Assembly: GCF_021117295.1 (NCBI RefSeq)
Contig: NZ_CP088247.1
Location: 4,231,001 to 4,295,000 of the forward strand
DNA: 64,000 nucleotides
From: Methylorubrum sp. B1-46
Lineage (GTDB): Bacteria > Pseudomonadota > Alphaproteobacteria > Rhizobiales > Beijerinckiaceae
Reading direction: 5' to 3'
The position numbers and the translations under genes are program-made. Of the stretch, positions 39,668-48,915 are shown piece after piece. Under the pieces are notes generated by a model. The model was not told the origin of the DNA, did not search any database, and saw nothing but the letters and a program-made list of their open reading frames with translations. The first letter of the stretch is position 1. Each line of letters begins with the position of its first letter.

Positions 39668-40060
39668 TCACGCCGAGAGCTGCCCCAACGCCTCCCGCGC
39701 GAGCGTCGGCGTGAGGGGCTTTGCGGCGAAGCGCGCGCCCTCGGGCAGCGCGCCGGGTTCGGGGGAGAGGCCGGCCGAGAGGGCGATGAGGATCAGATCC
39801 GGCCGATGCCGGGCGATCTCACGGATGAGTGCGAAGCGGGTCTCGGCCCCCGGTGGGTCGGCATCGACGATGACGAGGCGCAGCCCGGCATGGCGCTCGA
39901 TCTGGAGGAGCGCGCTCTGCGCATTCCAGGCTTCCAGCACCTCGAAGCCGGCCTCGGCCAGCCGGTCCGCCGTCTTGATGCGCGGCCCCGTCTCGCTCTC
40001 CACGACGAGAGCCAGCGGCCGCCCATCGCCGTGCGGGGCAGGGGGAGCGGGCAGATCCAT
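39668..40060 (-). CDS. Degenerate response-regulator receiver-domain protein
   Basis: 130 residues, a single receiver-like fold: LALVVESETGPRIK, LRLVIVDADPPGAETR with a candidate phospho-acceptor Asp, and the conserved Lys in FAAKPLTP. The first acidic pair of receivers (usually DD) reads E-S, so metal binding is probably altered. The start is ATG 40060 (MDLPAPPAPHGDGRP). It ends ten bases from the convergent permease stop and lies 117 bases downstream of the HWE kinase, same strand, so kinase and receiver are probably co-transcribed. Confidence 0.72.
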   Translation of the reverse strand: MDLPAPPAPHGDGRPLALVVESETGPRIKTADRLAEAGFEVLEAWNAQSALLQIERHAGLRLVIVDADPPGAETRFALIREIARHRPDLILIALSAGLSPEPGALPEGARFAAKPLTPTLAREALGQLSA

Positions 40061-40177
40061 GAAGCGTCCCGACGGTCCCAGGCGAATACCCAGGCAAGCG
40101 CCCAAGCCGGTACTCGGGCATCCTGCCGACAAGCGGCGAGCGGCCCGGTTCGTTGCCCCGCGGCGTCGCTTTTGGGG

Positions 40178-42961
40178 CTATTCTTTTTCGAGGAGACCTT
40201 TCAGGGGCGCCCTGATCCGGCAGGTCACACCCTCTCGCGCGTAGATCATCTGGGTCTCGCCGCCGACGGCACCGGAGAAGCCGCGCTCGATCAGGCGCGA
40301 ACCGAAGCCCTGGCGCGTCGGGGCGGCGACCGGCGGCCCGCCGCGCTCGGCCCAGGTCAGCGTCACGACCGGCTCGACCGCCCGCGCCTCGTCCCGCGTG
40401 CCGTCCCGGCTCTCCTCCAGCCAGCGCACGTGCGAGACGGCCCAGTCCACGCCGACGCGCCCGCCCGGAACCGAGAAGGCGCCGTACTTGGCAGCATTGG
40501 TGGCGAGTTCGTGGATCATCAGGGCCAGCGACAGGGCGGCCTTCGGCCCGACCTCGAGGGCCGGCCCGGCAAGGAGGATGCGGCCCGGCTCGCCGTCGTC
40601 GTGGATCGCGAGCGCGCCGGCGATCACTGCCTCCAGGGCCGCCCCCTCGCCCTCTCCCGAAAGCAGGATGTCGTGCGCCTTGCCGAGCGCCACCAGCCGG
40701 GCCACCAGCGCCTCCTTCGCGGCGGCGATGTCGCTGACGTTGCGCAGGGTCTGCGAGGCGATGGCCTGGGCCATGGTCAGGGTGTTCTTCAGGCGATGGC
40801 TCAGTTCGCGGTTGAGGAAACGCTGCTGCTCCTCGGCCTGGATGCGGGCGAGCGCCACGGAGACGCGCTCGGCCACCTCGCGGACGAAATAGACCTCGCC
40901 CGGCTCCCAGGGCCGGGGCTCGGGGGCGTGGGCGTAGACGAGGCCGACGAGGTCGCCCCGCCGCATCAGCGGCACACCGAGTAGGGCGCGGACGCCGATG
41001 GCCGCGAAGCCAGCCGCGTCCGGCGCGAGGCTTGGGTCGCCGGCAAGGTCGGGCACGGTGAGGATCTCGCCGCGGCGCAACCGCGCGAGGGTGGCTGGAA
41101 ACGGCGCGGGTTCCGCGCGCCCGATCGCGAGGCCGTCGGCGGCGGCCTCGATGGCCGTACAGCCCGCCTCCGCGAGGGCGAGGGTGCGGCCGAGAATTCC
41201 GGCCGCGATTGCGCGGATTTCGGCGGGCCCGGCGGCGTCGCGCAATCCGTCGCCCAGTTCGATCAGCGCCGTCTGGCGCGCCTCGGCCGCCTTCTCCGCG
41301 GAGATGTCCTCGATCATCGCCGTGGCCTGGATCGCCTCGCCGCGCACCTGCGAGACGATGTTGACCCGGCACCAGATCAGGCGTCCGTCCTTACGGCGGA
41401 AGCGCTTCTCCAGGGTCTCGCGCACGATCTCGCCCGCGGCGAGCCGGCGGTGCAGGTGATCGCGCTCCGCCGCATCCGCCTCCGGCGTCCACTTGACCAT
41501 GGATTGTCCGACGATGTCGGATTCCTCCGCGGCCCAGATCGCGCAGAGCTTGGGGTTGGCCTCCAGCGCGACCATGGTGCGCGGATCGATCTGCACGATG
41601 CCGATATTGGCGCCCTCGACCACCGCCCGAAGCTGGGCGGCGACGCGGTTGCGCTCGGTCAGGTCCAGCATCGCGCCGATCATGCGCAGCGGCGTGCCGC
41701 CGGGCCCGCGCACCATCGAGCCGCGGTCGAGCACGTCCGCGTAGGAGCCGTCGGCGCGGCGAAACCGGTATTCGTGGTGCCAGTCGTGCCCTTCGCCGGC
41801 GATGATGCGGTGGATATCCGCCTCGACGCCGGCGCGGTCCTCGGGATGGACATGGTCGAGCCACCACCGGCCGGTCGGCTCGACCGCCTCCGGCGCCCAG
41901 CCATAGGCGGCCTGCAGGGCCTCGTTCCACAGCACGTGGTCGGCGGCGAGGTCCCAATCCCAGATCGCGTCGTTGGTCGCGCGGGTGACGAGGCGGTAGC
42001 GCTCCTCGGTCGCGGCGATGGCCGCCTGCGCCGTGCGCTCGGCGGTCACGTCGCGCACGGTGCCGACGAGCCGATGCGCCCGGCGGGTCGCACCGTCCCG
42101 TTCGACGACGAGGGTGCCGCGGGCCGCGACCCAGGCGATCACCTCACCCGCGTCATCGCCCACAACCGTGCGGTAGGTGGCGTCGAACAGGCCGGGCCCG
42201 GCGGGGTCGAGGGCCGCCTGCACGGCGGCGTCGGTGCGCGCCCGGTCCTCGGGGTGGAGACGCGCCAGGAAGGTGCCGGCGTAGCTCACGGCCTCATCCG
42301 GCCCGACCCCGAACAGGGCGCGGGTGCGGCCGTCCCAGGAGAGGATCCCCGTCACGAGGTCGTAGTCGAAGATGCCGGTCCCGGCCGCCTCGATCGCGAG
42401 CCGCAGGCGCAGTTCGCTGTCGGCCAGGGCCGCGGCCTCCATCCTGCGCGCCGCGATGCCCCGGCGCAGCTCGAGCTGCGTCATCACCGTGCGGGCGAGC
42501 GCCCTGAGGCCCGCCCGCTGCGCCTCGCTCAGCCCCCCAGGCCGCGGCCGGGTATCAAGCACGCACAGGGTGCCGATCGCGACCCTCTCCGGGGTCACCA
42601 GGGGGGCGCCGGCATAGAAGCGCATCCCCGGTTCGCGGGTGACCAACGGGTTGGCGCGGGTGCGCGGGTCGGCGGCGAGGTCGGGAATGACCAGGACGTC
42701 GCGCCCGGCCAGCACGTGGACGCAGATCGAGCGGTCGAGCCCGGTCTCGACGGGTGCGAAACCGAGCCGCGCCTTGAACCATTGCCGGTCGTCGGTCAGC
42801 AGGCTGACGAGGGCGGTCGGCGCGGCACAGAGCTGGGCGGCCAGCGCCACGGCATCGTCGAACGCGTCCTCGGCCGGCGTATCGAGGATGTCGTAGCGGG
42901 CCAGCGCGGCCAGCCGCTCGGCCTCACCTTGGCTCGCGAGATCGTCGGGCGGTCGGCTCAT
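40178..42961 (-). CDS. Multi-sensor HWE-family histidine kinase (GAF-PAS-PAS-PAS-GAF-HWE)
   Basis: About 927 residues. Domain order by eye: GAF (residues about 20-165, ILDTPAEDAFDDAVALAA and DRSICVHVLAGRDVLVIPDL), three PAS/PAC units (FDYDLVTGILSWDGRTRALF; AIWDWDLAADHVLWNEALQA; NIGIVQIDPRTMVALEANPK), a second GAF (GVPLMRRGDLVGLVYAHAPE) and an HWE kinase core with phospho-acceptor His in ELSHRLKNTLTMAQAIA, N-box HELATNAAKYGAFS, and WAE. No membrane segment, so it is a cytosolic sensor. The start is ATG 42961 (MSRPPDDLASQGE); a TTG 45 bases upstream lies in a 15-bp tandem repeat and is not favoured. Many PAS domains suggest light, redox or ligand sensing; unknown. Confidence 0.9.
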   Translation of the reverse strand: MSRPPDDLASQGEAERLAALARYDILDTPAEDAFDDAVALAAQLCAAPTALVSLLTDDRQWFKARLGFAPVETGLDRSICVHVLAGRDVLVIPDLAADPRTRANPLVTREPGMRFYAGAPLVTPERVAIGTLCVLDTRPRPGGLSEAQRAGLRALARTVMTQLELRRGIAARRMEAAALADSELRLRLAIEAAGTGIFDYDLVTGILSWDGRTRALFGVGPDEAVSYAGTFLARLHPEDRARTDAAVQAALDPAGPGLFDATYRTVVGDDAGEVIAWVAARGTLVVERDGATRRAHRLVGTVRDVTAERTAQAAIAATEERYRLVTRATNDAIWDWDLAADHVLWNEALQAAYGWAPEAVEPTGRWWLDHVHPEDRAGVEADIHRIIAGEGHDWHHEYRFRRADGSYADVLDRGSMVRGPGGTPLRMIGAMLDLTERNRVAAQLRAVVEGANIGIVQIDPRTMVALEANPKLCAIWAAEESDIVGQSMVKWTPEADAAERDHLHRRLAAGEIVRETLEKRFRRKDGRLIWCRVNIVSQVRGEAIQATAMIEDISAEKAAEARQTALIELGDGLRDAAGPAEIRAIAAGILGRTLALAEAGCTAIEAAADGLAIGRAEPAPFPATLARLRRGEILTVPDLAGDPSLAPDAAGFAAIGVRALLGVPLMRRGDLVGLVYAHAPEPRPWEPGEVYFVREVAERVSVALARIQAEEQQRFLNRELSHRLKNTLTMAQAIASQTLRNVSDIAAAKEALVARLVALGKAHDILLSGEGEGAALEAVIAGALAIHDDGEPGRILLAGPALEVGPKAALSLALMIHELATNAAKYGAFSVPGGRVGVDWAVSHVRWLEESRDGTRDEARAVEPVVTLTWAERGGPPVAAPTRQGFGSRLIERGFSGAVGGETQMIYAREGVTCRIRAPLKGLLEKE

Positions 42962-42964
42962 GGA

Positions 42965-43008
42965 CGGACCCGGCAAGGACGAACCCAGCGAGGACGAACC
43001 CGGCAAGC
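42965..43008. repeat. 15-bp direct repeats at the 5' end of the HWE kinase gene
   Basis: Three units of the type GACGAACCCGGCAAG (second unit GACGAACCCAGCGAG, first one imperfect) immediately before the kinase start. It could change the reading-frame start by slippage. Confidence 0.6.
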
Positions 43009-43168
43009 CGGGTGATCGCGGCGCCCTTCCTCCGAAGCCGCCTGCGGCGGCCGGCCGACCGGACGGCGGCGATGGTGCATCGGCGACGCTTCGGGCACAA
43101 GACGTCGGCCGCGATCGTCATGCCGCCCGATGGAAAATTCGAGGTGTCCGGTCGAGTCCGAGAGCATC

Positions 43169-43930
43169 CTACTCGGGCGGCTCGATCGCGATGAGCCGCC
43201 CGCTCGGGCTGTAGACCGCGCCGAGCACGGTCTCGTAATGGCGCTTGACGCAGGCATGGCACTCGCAGGCGACCTCCTCGATCGCCGCCCGGTTGACGAT
43301 GGTGATCCGCCCGCGCCCGACCTCGATCAATCCCTGCTGCTGCAGCATCCGCAGGATACGGGTGAGATAGGTGCGCTGCACGCCGAGCATCGCGGCCAGC
43401 GATTCCTGGGTGATCGGCAGAACATTGCTGTCGAGCCGGTCCTGAAGCGTCAGGAGCCAGCGCAGGCAGCGCTCCTCGATCGGGTGGAGGGCGTTGCAGG
43501 CCACCGATTGCAGCACCTGCGCGAGCAGGCAGTCGGAGTAGCGGGTGAACAGGTTGCGCAGCGATTCCGAGCGCCGCTTGGCCTCCTGCAGCCGTATCGA
43601 TTCCATCCGCAGAATCGGGCCGCCGATCTGGATCATCGCATGGGTCGAGGCCGGCAATCCGCCGTTGCTCACCACGCCCCCGACCGCCCCTTCGCGGCCG
43701 ATCGTGGCCGTCTCGGCGCTGCGCCCGTCGATCATCGAGATCAGAAGGGTGACGACGGTCTGTTCGAGGGGAAAGGTGATGAAATCCACCTCCCGACCGG
43801 CGGCGAACAGCGTCTCGCCGCGCTGATACTCCAGCCGTTCCATGTCCGGCAGAAGCAGGCCGCGATCCCCGGGGCTCAGACAGTTCAGGAGCAGATTGCC
43901 TTCGAAGCAGCGCTCTGTGGCCGAAGGCAT
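43169..43930 (-). CDS. Crp/Fnr family transcriptional regulator
   Basis: 253 residues: cyclic-nucleotide-binding-like beta barrel (LEYQRGETLFAAGREVDFIT), dimer helix, and a C-terminal winged HTH (ITQESLAAMLGVQRTYLTRI). No Fnr-type N-terminal iron-sulfur cysteine motif is visible. A cysteine-containing tail (EVACECHACVKRHYETVLGA) lies C-terminal to the HTH, an atypical place; it may bind a metal or redox signal. The start ATG 43930 (MPSATERCFEGNLLL) is preferred to an upstream in-frame codon. Adjacent to the HWE kinase in the same direction (about 200 bases apart), a common pairing. Confidence 0.85.
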   Translation of the reverse strand: MPSATERCFEGNLLLNCLSPGDRGLLLPDMERLEYQRGETLFAAGREVDFITFPLEQTVVTLLISMIDGRSAETATIGREGAVGGVVSNGGLPASTHAMIQIGGPILRMESIRLQEAKRRSESLRNLFTRYSDCLLAQVLQSVACNALHPIEERCLRWLLTLQDRLDSNVLPITQESLAAMLGVQRTYLTRILRMLQQQGLIEVGRGRITIVNRAAIEEVACECHACVKRHYETVLGAVYSPSGRLIAIEPPE

Positions 43931-44208
43931 GTACAACTCGAAGTCCGTAGGGTCGCCGGCAGGGCTCCTAACGCAACGGTTGGGCAGAAGTCTGTCTACA
44001 AGTAGACATATCCACCGTTGAATCCCCAAAAATTCAGGTGATGGCCAAGTCGAGCCCTGCGGCTCTACGCAGGTGTGCCAAGAGGCAACATAACATAGGT
44101 TTCACTTACCTGTGGCGCCGACGGTGCGACACGGGCCGGCGTCGGCCGCCCGTTCCGGTCGACTTGGAAGCCACCTTGCTGGTCCACTCGGCCGGCCGCG
44201 GGCGCAGC

Positions 44209-45060
44209 CTACTTGCCGGTGCAGAGGCCCTGGTTCGACAGGCGCCGGTGCTCGCGCGGGTCGCAGTCGGTGGCGAGGAACGAGGCCCACTCGGTCGGGC
44301 TGCCGTAGAAGGCGTTGCGGTCGACGTCGCCGCGCACGCCGGGCACGCGTCCGGTCGAGGTGAACTGCCAGAGCATCCACTTGCGGTTGGCGTAGCGCTG
44401 CTCGGGCTCGGCCGCGGTCGAGCGGACCCAGTGGGGATAATCGGGCAGCTCGTCTTCCAGCACGTCCTTGTGGAAGGTGATGTCGGTGTAGATGATCGGC
44501 CGCTTGCCGGTATAGGCCTCCATCTCGTCCAGCATGTAGCGGATCATCGCCAGCGCCTGGGCCTTGGGCAGCTTCTTCGGGCACTTGGCCGAGTGGCCGT
44601 TCCACTCCACGTCGAGCACCGGGGGCAGGGCGGTCGGATCGTTCGGCACGTTGCGCTTGAACCACGCCATCTGGTCCTCGGCCGAGCGGCACCAGAACAC
44701 GAAATGGTAGGCGCCCCGCGGCACGCCGGCCCGCCCCGCCCCCTCCCAGTTCTCGCGGAAGCGCTCATCGACGTGGTCGCCGCCCTCGGTGGCCTTGATG
44801 AAGGCGAACTGCGTCCCGGCCGCCTTGACCGAGGCCCAGTTGATCGGCCCCTGCCATTTCGAGATGTCGATGCCCTGGATCGGGTGGCTCTTGGCCCGCG
44901 CCACGCCGGGATGGGGCTTCACGTCGCCCTTGGTGGGGTAGAAGTCGTTCTGCGCTGCGCAGGCGGCGAGCCCGGAGAGCAGCAGCGCGGCGAGCCCGCG
45001 CTTGAGCCATCCGCGCGGAGCCGATGCGGGCCTCGAGGAAATTTCGGTGTCCAGCGACAT
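44209..45060 (-). CDS. GH25 family lysozyme-like lipoprotein
   Basis: 283 residues. The N terminus has a lipobox (LAALLLSGLAACAAQ), so it is probably anchored to a membrane after export. Glycoside hydrolase family 25 motifs follow: GIDISKWQGPINWASV, FAFIKATEGG, RGAYHFVFW, LDVEWNG with the catalytic acid pair, IIYTDITF, and WQFTSTGRVPGV. Such enzymes cut the N-acetylmuramic acid linkage in peptidoglycan. The start is ATG 45060; longer reading in the same frame is unlike coding sequence. Lone gene; role in envelope remodelling is inferred. Confidence 0.9.
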   Translation of the reverse strand: MSLDTEISSRPASAPRGWLKRGLAALLLSGLAACAAQNDFYPTKGDVKPHPGVARAKSHPIQGIDISKWQGPINWASVKAAGTQFAFIKATEGGDHVDERFRENWEGAGRAGVPRGAYHFVFWCRSAEDQMAWFKRNVPNDPTALPPVLDVEWNGHSAKCPKKLPKAQALAMIRYMLDEMEAYTGKRPIIYTDITFHKDVLEDELPDYPHWVRSTAAEPEQRYANRKWMLWQFTSTGRVPGVRGDVDRNAFYGSPTEWASFLATDCDPREHRRLSNQGLCTGK

Positions 45061-45258
45061 CGACGGCCCGCCACTTCTCGCGTGCGACTTCAATGGGTAT
45101 TCGATGCCCTTGATCCGGTTAACAGAACTTTGCTGGCATTGCGGCGGAATTCCGGAAGGCGTTGCGCCGCAGGCACATAGGCGCCGCGGATGCTGGCCGG
45201 CAACCGGGCCATCTCCATCTAAAACCTTGCCGATCCTGAATTTTCCCTGAGCCCTTCG

Positions 45259-45711
45259 ATGCGCAAGACTCTGTTCACCATCGGATACGAAGGCCTGTCG
45301 CCGGACCGCCTGCACGCCGCCCTGAAGGCGGCGGACGTGGCCGTGCTCGCCGACGTGCGGGCCGTGGCCAACTCGCGCAAGCGCGGCTTCTCGAAGGGCG
45401 CCCTGAAGGCGGGCCTCACGGAGGCCGGGCTCGGCTACGAGCATTTCCGGGGTCTCGGCACCCCCAAATCCGGCCGCGAGGCGGCCCGCGCCCACGATGC
45501 CGGACTGATGCGCCGGATCTATTGCGAGGACGTGCTCGACACCGCCGACGGGGGATTGGCCCTCGACGCCCTGGCGGAACTGGCCGCCGAGCGCCCCGTC
45601 TGCTTGCTCTGCTTCGAGCGCGACCCCGCCCGCTGCCACCGCCGGGTGCTGGCCGAGCGGCTGGCCCCGCGCGGCTTCGACACGGTCGATCTCTACGGCG
45701 ATCTTCTGTAA
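45259..45711 (+). CDS. DUF488 family protein
   Basis: 150 residues beginning MRKTLFTIGYEGLSPDRLHA with the family core ADVRAVANSRKRGFSKGALK and a C-terminal CLLCFERDPARCHRRVLAER, in which a Cys-rich metal or nucleotide-binding motif (CLLCFE...CHR) is conserved. DUF488 has no firmly assigned reaction. It is divergent from the GH25 gene and convergent with the monooxygenase gene, so no operon partner gives a hint. Start and length match family members. Confidence 0.85.
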   Translation: MRKTLFTIGYEGLSPDRLHAALKAADVAVLADVRAVANSRKRGFSKGALKAGLTEAGLGYEHFRGLGTPKSGREAARAHDAGLMRRIYCEDVLDTADGGLALDALAELAAERPVCLLCFERDPARCHRRVLAERLAPRGFDTVDLYGDLL

Positions 45712-45757
45712 TTTTGCCGAGCGCGTTCCGAGACCACAGGTCGAAGTCCCAAAAAAT

Positions 45758-47008
45758 TCAGCGCATCAGGCTCGGGGCGCCGAGGCGCGGCTGCACCCCC
45801 TCGCGCATCACCATGCGCCGCAAGGGCGGGATCGCGCTCAGTGCGACGAGGCCGAGGCCCCGCAGGGCATCGACCGGCAGCAGGCTGGTGAGCAGCGAGC
45901 GGTTGAGCATGTCCACCGCCGCCCCGCGCAGGCGCGCATCGATGCCCCGCGCCCGTCCGAACCCCGCGAGCGAGGCCGGCGCCCCTGGATCGCGGTTCGC
46001 CTCGCGGGCGGAGAACACCGCGTCACGCAGGGCCGCCGCGTCGCGCAGGCCGAGATTGAGCCCCTGCGCCCCGATCGGCGGGAAGACGTGGGCGGCCTCG
46101 CCGATCAGGGCGAGGCGCTCAGTGACCGGCCGCTCCACCGAGAGGCCGCGCATCGGCACGAGCCCGCGCGGGCCGTCGATCCGCATCGCGCCGAGCATCG
46201 AGCGGGCCTGATGCTCCACCGCCGCGGCGAGATCGGCATCGTCGAGCCCCGAGAGCCGTTGGGCTGCCCGTTCCGCCGTGACCCAGACGAGGCTGGAGCG
46301 GTGGCCGCCGGGCAGCGGCACCAGGGTGAAGGGCCCGTTGCGGGTGTGGAACTCGGTGGAGATGTCGCGGTGGGGCCGGTCATGGGCCAGCAGCGTGGTG
46401 AGCGCCGCCTGCGGATAGGACCATTCGCGGGTGCGCAAGGCAGAGGCCGCCCGCAGCGGTGAGCGGCCGCCATCGGCGCCGACGACGAGCTGGGCCGAGA
46501 GCGCGCGCCCGTCCTCCAGGTCCAGCACGGCCGCGCCGTCGGCGAGGCGCATCCCGGCCGAATCCGCCTCAAACAGGGTCAGGCCCGGTGTGGTGCGGGC
46601 CTGACTCCGCAGGGTCTCGACGAGGCGGGCGCTCTCGACGTTCCAGCCGAAGGCGTCGAGGCCGATTTCGGCGGCCGAGAAGCGGGCGGGCGGCGGGCGG
46701 AACAGGCTGCCGGTGTCGTCGACGATCTGGAGTTCGGCGAGTGGGCTCGCATGCGGCGCGATCTCCGACCAGGCGCCGAGCGCCGTCAGGAAGCGCACCG
46801 AGCCGTCGAGCAAGGCCACGGTGCGCCCATCCGCCACCGGAGCGTGACGCCCGACGAGGGCGGTCTCCACCCCGTCGCGGGCCAGCGCCAGGGCGGCGGC
46901 GAGCCCCGCCGCTCCGGCCCCCACCACCGCCACGGCGAAGCGCGGCGGCGCGGCCGGGGAGGGGCGGGCGGGGGAGGTCTGCACGGAGGTCAGCACCGGG
47001 ACCGTCAC
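45758..47008 (-). CDS. UbiH-family FAD-dependent aromatic hydroxylase
   Basis: 416 residues with the FAD N-terminal motif VVGAGAAGLAAALALARDGV, the DG motif (VVGADGGRSPLRAA) and the C-terminal GD motif variant LALIGEAAHVFPPIGAQGLN, typical of ubiquinone ring hydroxylases (UbiH/UbiF/UbiM/UbiL). It starts with GTG (47008) encoding MTVPVLTSVQTSPARP; proline-rich N terminus is unusual. Alphaproteobacteria use various combinations of Ubi hydroxylases, so I do not assign a specific ring position. Oriented opposite to DUF488. Confidence 0.86.
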   Translation of the reverse strand: MTVPVLTSVQTSPARPSPAAPPRFAVAVVGAGAAGLAAALALARDGVETALVGRHAPVADGRTVALLDGSVRFLTALGAWSEIAPHASPLAELQIVDDTGSLFRPPPARFSAAEIGLDAFGWNVESARLVETLRSQARTTPGLTLFEADSAGMRLADGAAVLDLEDGRALSAQLVVGADGGRSPLRAASALRTREWSYPQAALTTLLAHDRPHRDISTEFHTRNGPFTLVPLPGGHRSSLVWVTAERAAQRLSGLDDADLAAAVEHQARSMLGAMRIDGPRGLVPMRGLSVERPVTERLALIGEAAHVFPPIGAQGLNLGLRDAAALRDAVFSAREANRDPGAPASLAGFGRARGIDARLRGAAVDMLNRSLLTSLLPVDALRGLGLVALSAIPPLRRMVMREGVQPRLGAPSLMR

Positions 47009-47265
47009 GACGGAAGACTCCTTGAGATGCCCATTGACGTACGCTCCGGGCGAAGACCGAAGGCCGACTTCCTACAGAGGCGCGGCGGCCGCGGGGTCAA
47101 GTGCGGCGGAAGGATCCGCGCGCGGCCGGTGGCTGAGTGCGACCGGATCGAATCGAAATGAACCAAATCCGGCGCGCTGCATTGCCAACCTATGTTGAGG
47201 GAAGTGCGCGCTCTCGCCGCACGCTCCTTTGCCGCAACGATCATTGACGTCTGAGGGGGCGTTTC

Positions 47266-47457
47266 ATGAAGCCATTCATCACCTCGCAGCCGGAGACCGG
47301 CCGGACACGGCTCGGATCGGGCTTCGATCCTGTCCTCTCAGGCGTCGCGCGCGGGCTCGAGCGTCTGTTCCCGCCGGTCCAGAACGTCCGGCCGCGCGAG
47401 GAGGGCGAGAGCGTCTGCGCATCCGGGCGCAACGGCGGGCGGGATGGCCGCGGATGA
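47266..47457 (+). CDS. Small hypothetical protein, first of an overlapping pair
   Basis: 63 residues (MKPFITSQPETGRTRLGSGF...), basic, no recognised domain. A purine-rich GAGGGGGC six bases before the ATG supports translation. Its stop overlaps the next start within ATGATGA, so the two would be translationally coupled. Weak evidence otherwise. Confidence 0.4.
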   Translation: MKPFITSQPETGRTRLGSGFDPVLSGVARGLERLFPPVQNVRPREEGESVCASGRNGGRDGRG

Positions 47458-47681
47458 TGAAGCCGGAACTGGTCGAGCAGCATATCACCGCGATGACGAC
47501 GGCGAGCGGCAACCTGCTGCGCCAGATGGAGGCCGAGGGTTTGCGCTACCGGGTCACCGTGCGCCCGGAGGATACCGGCACCCTGCACGTCCACGTGCGT
47601 GAGCTGACGCCCGAACTCACGGAGCGCATCGAGCGCTGCTTGTCGGGCATGGGCATGCAGGTCGCGGTTCGAGAGGGATAG
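47454..47681 (+). CDS. Small conserved-looking hypothetical protein
   Basis: 75 residues starting MMKPELVEQHITAMTTASGN. It has an amphipathic helical N-terminal part (LRQMEAEGLRYRV), an HVHVRELTPELTERIERCLS segment, and normal residue composition, unlike the preceding small frame. The start overlaps the upstream stop (ATGATGA). No function is recognised. Confidence 0.5.
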   Translation: MMKPELVEQHITAMTTASGNLLRQMEAEGLRYRVTVRPEDTGTLHVHVRELTPELTERIERCLSGMGMQVAVREG

Positions 47682-47860
47682 CGGCCCTCGCCCGGTCCCC
47701 GCTCCGAAGCTGTTCCGAGACAAGTTCCGCATCATTGTCCCTGCACCCGGCCGGTGCGCTTCGGGCATAAGCGCAAAGCGGCGGCACAGGCCCCTTGCTT
47801 CGCTCCGCCGGACCGATATCTCGCCCCGTATTCGAGACTGAAAGAACGCGGGAGAACGCG

Positions 47861-48832
47861 ATGAAGGCGATCCGGGTGCACGCCTACGGTGGGCCGGAGG
47901 CAATGGTCTACGAGGACGTGCCCTCGCCCGAACCGGGGCCGGGCCAGATCCGCGTCCGCCAAACCGCCATCGGCGTCAACTTCATCGACATCTACTTCCG
48001 CTCCGGTGCCTACAAGGCGCCCTCGCTCCCTTTCACCCTCGGCAAGGAGGGCGCGGGCGTGGTCGATGCGCTCGGCGAGGGCGTGACCGATTTCCGCCTC
48101 GGTGAGCGCGTCGCCTATGCGGGTGCCGTCGGCACCTATGCCGAGGAGGTGGTGGTCGACACCAAGGGCGTCGTCCACGTGCCGGATTCGATTTCCGACG
48201 AGACCGCCGCGGCGATGATGCTGAAGGGTCTCACCGCGCAGTACCTGCTGCGCCGGACCTACCGGGTGCAGCCCGGTGACACGATCCTGTTCCACGCCGC
48301 CGCGGGCGGCGTCGGGCTCATCGCCACGCAATGGGCCAAGCATCTCGGCGCCACGGTGATCGGCACCGTCGGCTCGCAGGAGAAAGCGGAACTGGCCCGC
48401 GAACACGGCTGCGACCACATCATCCTCTACCGCGACGAGGATTTCGCCGCCCGGGTGAAGGAGATCACCCGCGGCAAGGGCGTGCCGGTGGTCTATGACG
48501 GCGTCGGCAAGGCGACCTTCCCCGCCTCCCTCGATTGCCTGCAGCCCTTCGGCATCTTCGCGAGCTTCGGCTCGTCCTCCGGGCCGATCGACGCCTTCGA
48601 TATCGGCATCCTCGCCGCCAAGGGCTCGCTCTACGCCACGCGGCCCACGCTGTTCACCCACATCGCCACCCGCGAGAGCCTCGACGCCAACGCCGCCGAG
48701 CTGTTCGAGGTGGTCGCGAGCGGCGCGGTGAAGATCCCGATCCACGCCCGGGCCAAGCTTGCCGACGCGGGCCAGGTCCACCGCGACCTCGCCGGGCGGC
48801 AGACCACCGGCACGACGGTGATGACGCCGTGA
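47861..48832 (+). CDS. qor: NADPH:quinone oxidoreductase (zeta-crystallin type)
   Basis: 323-residue zinc-free MDR enzyme: substrate domain (VNFIDIYFRSGAYKAPSLPF), LGKEGAGVVDALGEGV, and Rossmann loop HAAAGGVGLIATQWAKHLGA. Reduces quinones by one or two electrons with NADPH. The start at ATG 47861 (MKAIRVHAYGGPEAM) is the conventional N terminus; an upstream frame is not used. It resembles the AcuI-like enzyme at 1593-2579 only at family level. It is followed 83 bases later by pncA in the same direction, separated by a short repeat. Confidence 0.92.
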   Translation: MKAIRVHAYGGPEAMVYEDVPSPEPGPGQIRVRQTAIGVNFIDIYFRSGAYKAPSLPFTLGKEGAGVVDALGEGVTDFRLGERVAYAGAVGTYAEEVVVDTKGVVHVPDSISDETAAAMMLKGLTAQYLLRRTYRVQPGDTILFHAAAGGVGLIATQWAKHLGATVIGTVGSQEKAELAREHGCDHIILYRDEDFAARVKEITRGKGVPVVYDGVGKATFPASLDCLQPFGIFASFGSSSGPIDAFDIGILAAKGSLYATRPTLFTHIATRESLDANAAELFEVVASGAVKIPIHARAKLADAGQVHRDLAGRQTTGTTVMTP

Positions 48833-48842
48833 TCCACCGCTC

Positions 48843-48907
48843 ATAGGATCAAAGGATTCCGGGCTCTGCCCGGACCCGCCGAGGGACTTGTCCCTCGGAA
48901 CCCTCGG
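48843..48907. repeat. Composite stem-loop intergenic repeat, copy D (short)
   Basis: TCCGGGCTCTGCCCGGA and CCGAGGGACTTGTCCCTCGG hairpins between qor and pncA, both on the plus strand. Its hairpins resemble units of the longer copies, though here it lies between co-directional genes. Confidence 0.6.
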
Positions 48908-48915
48908 ACCTGGCG

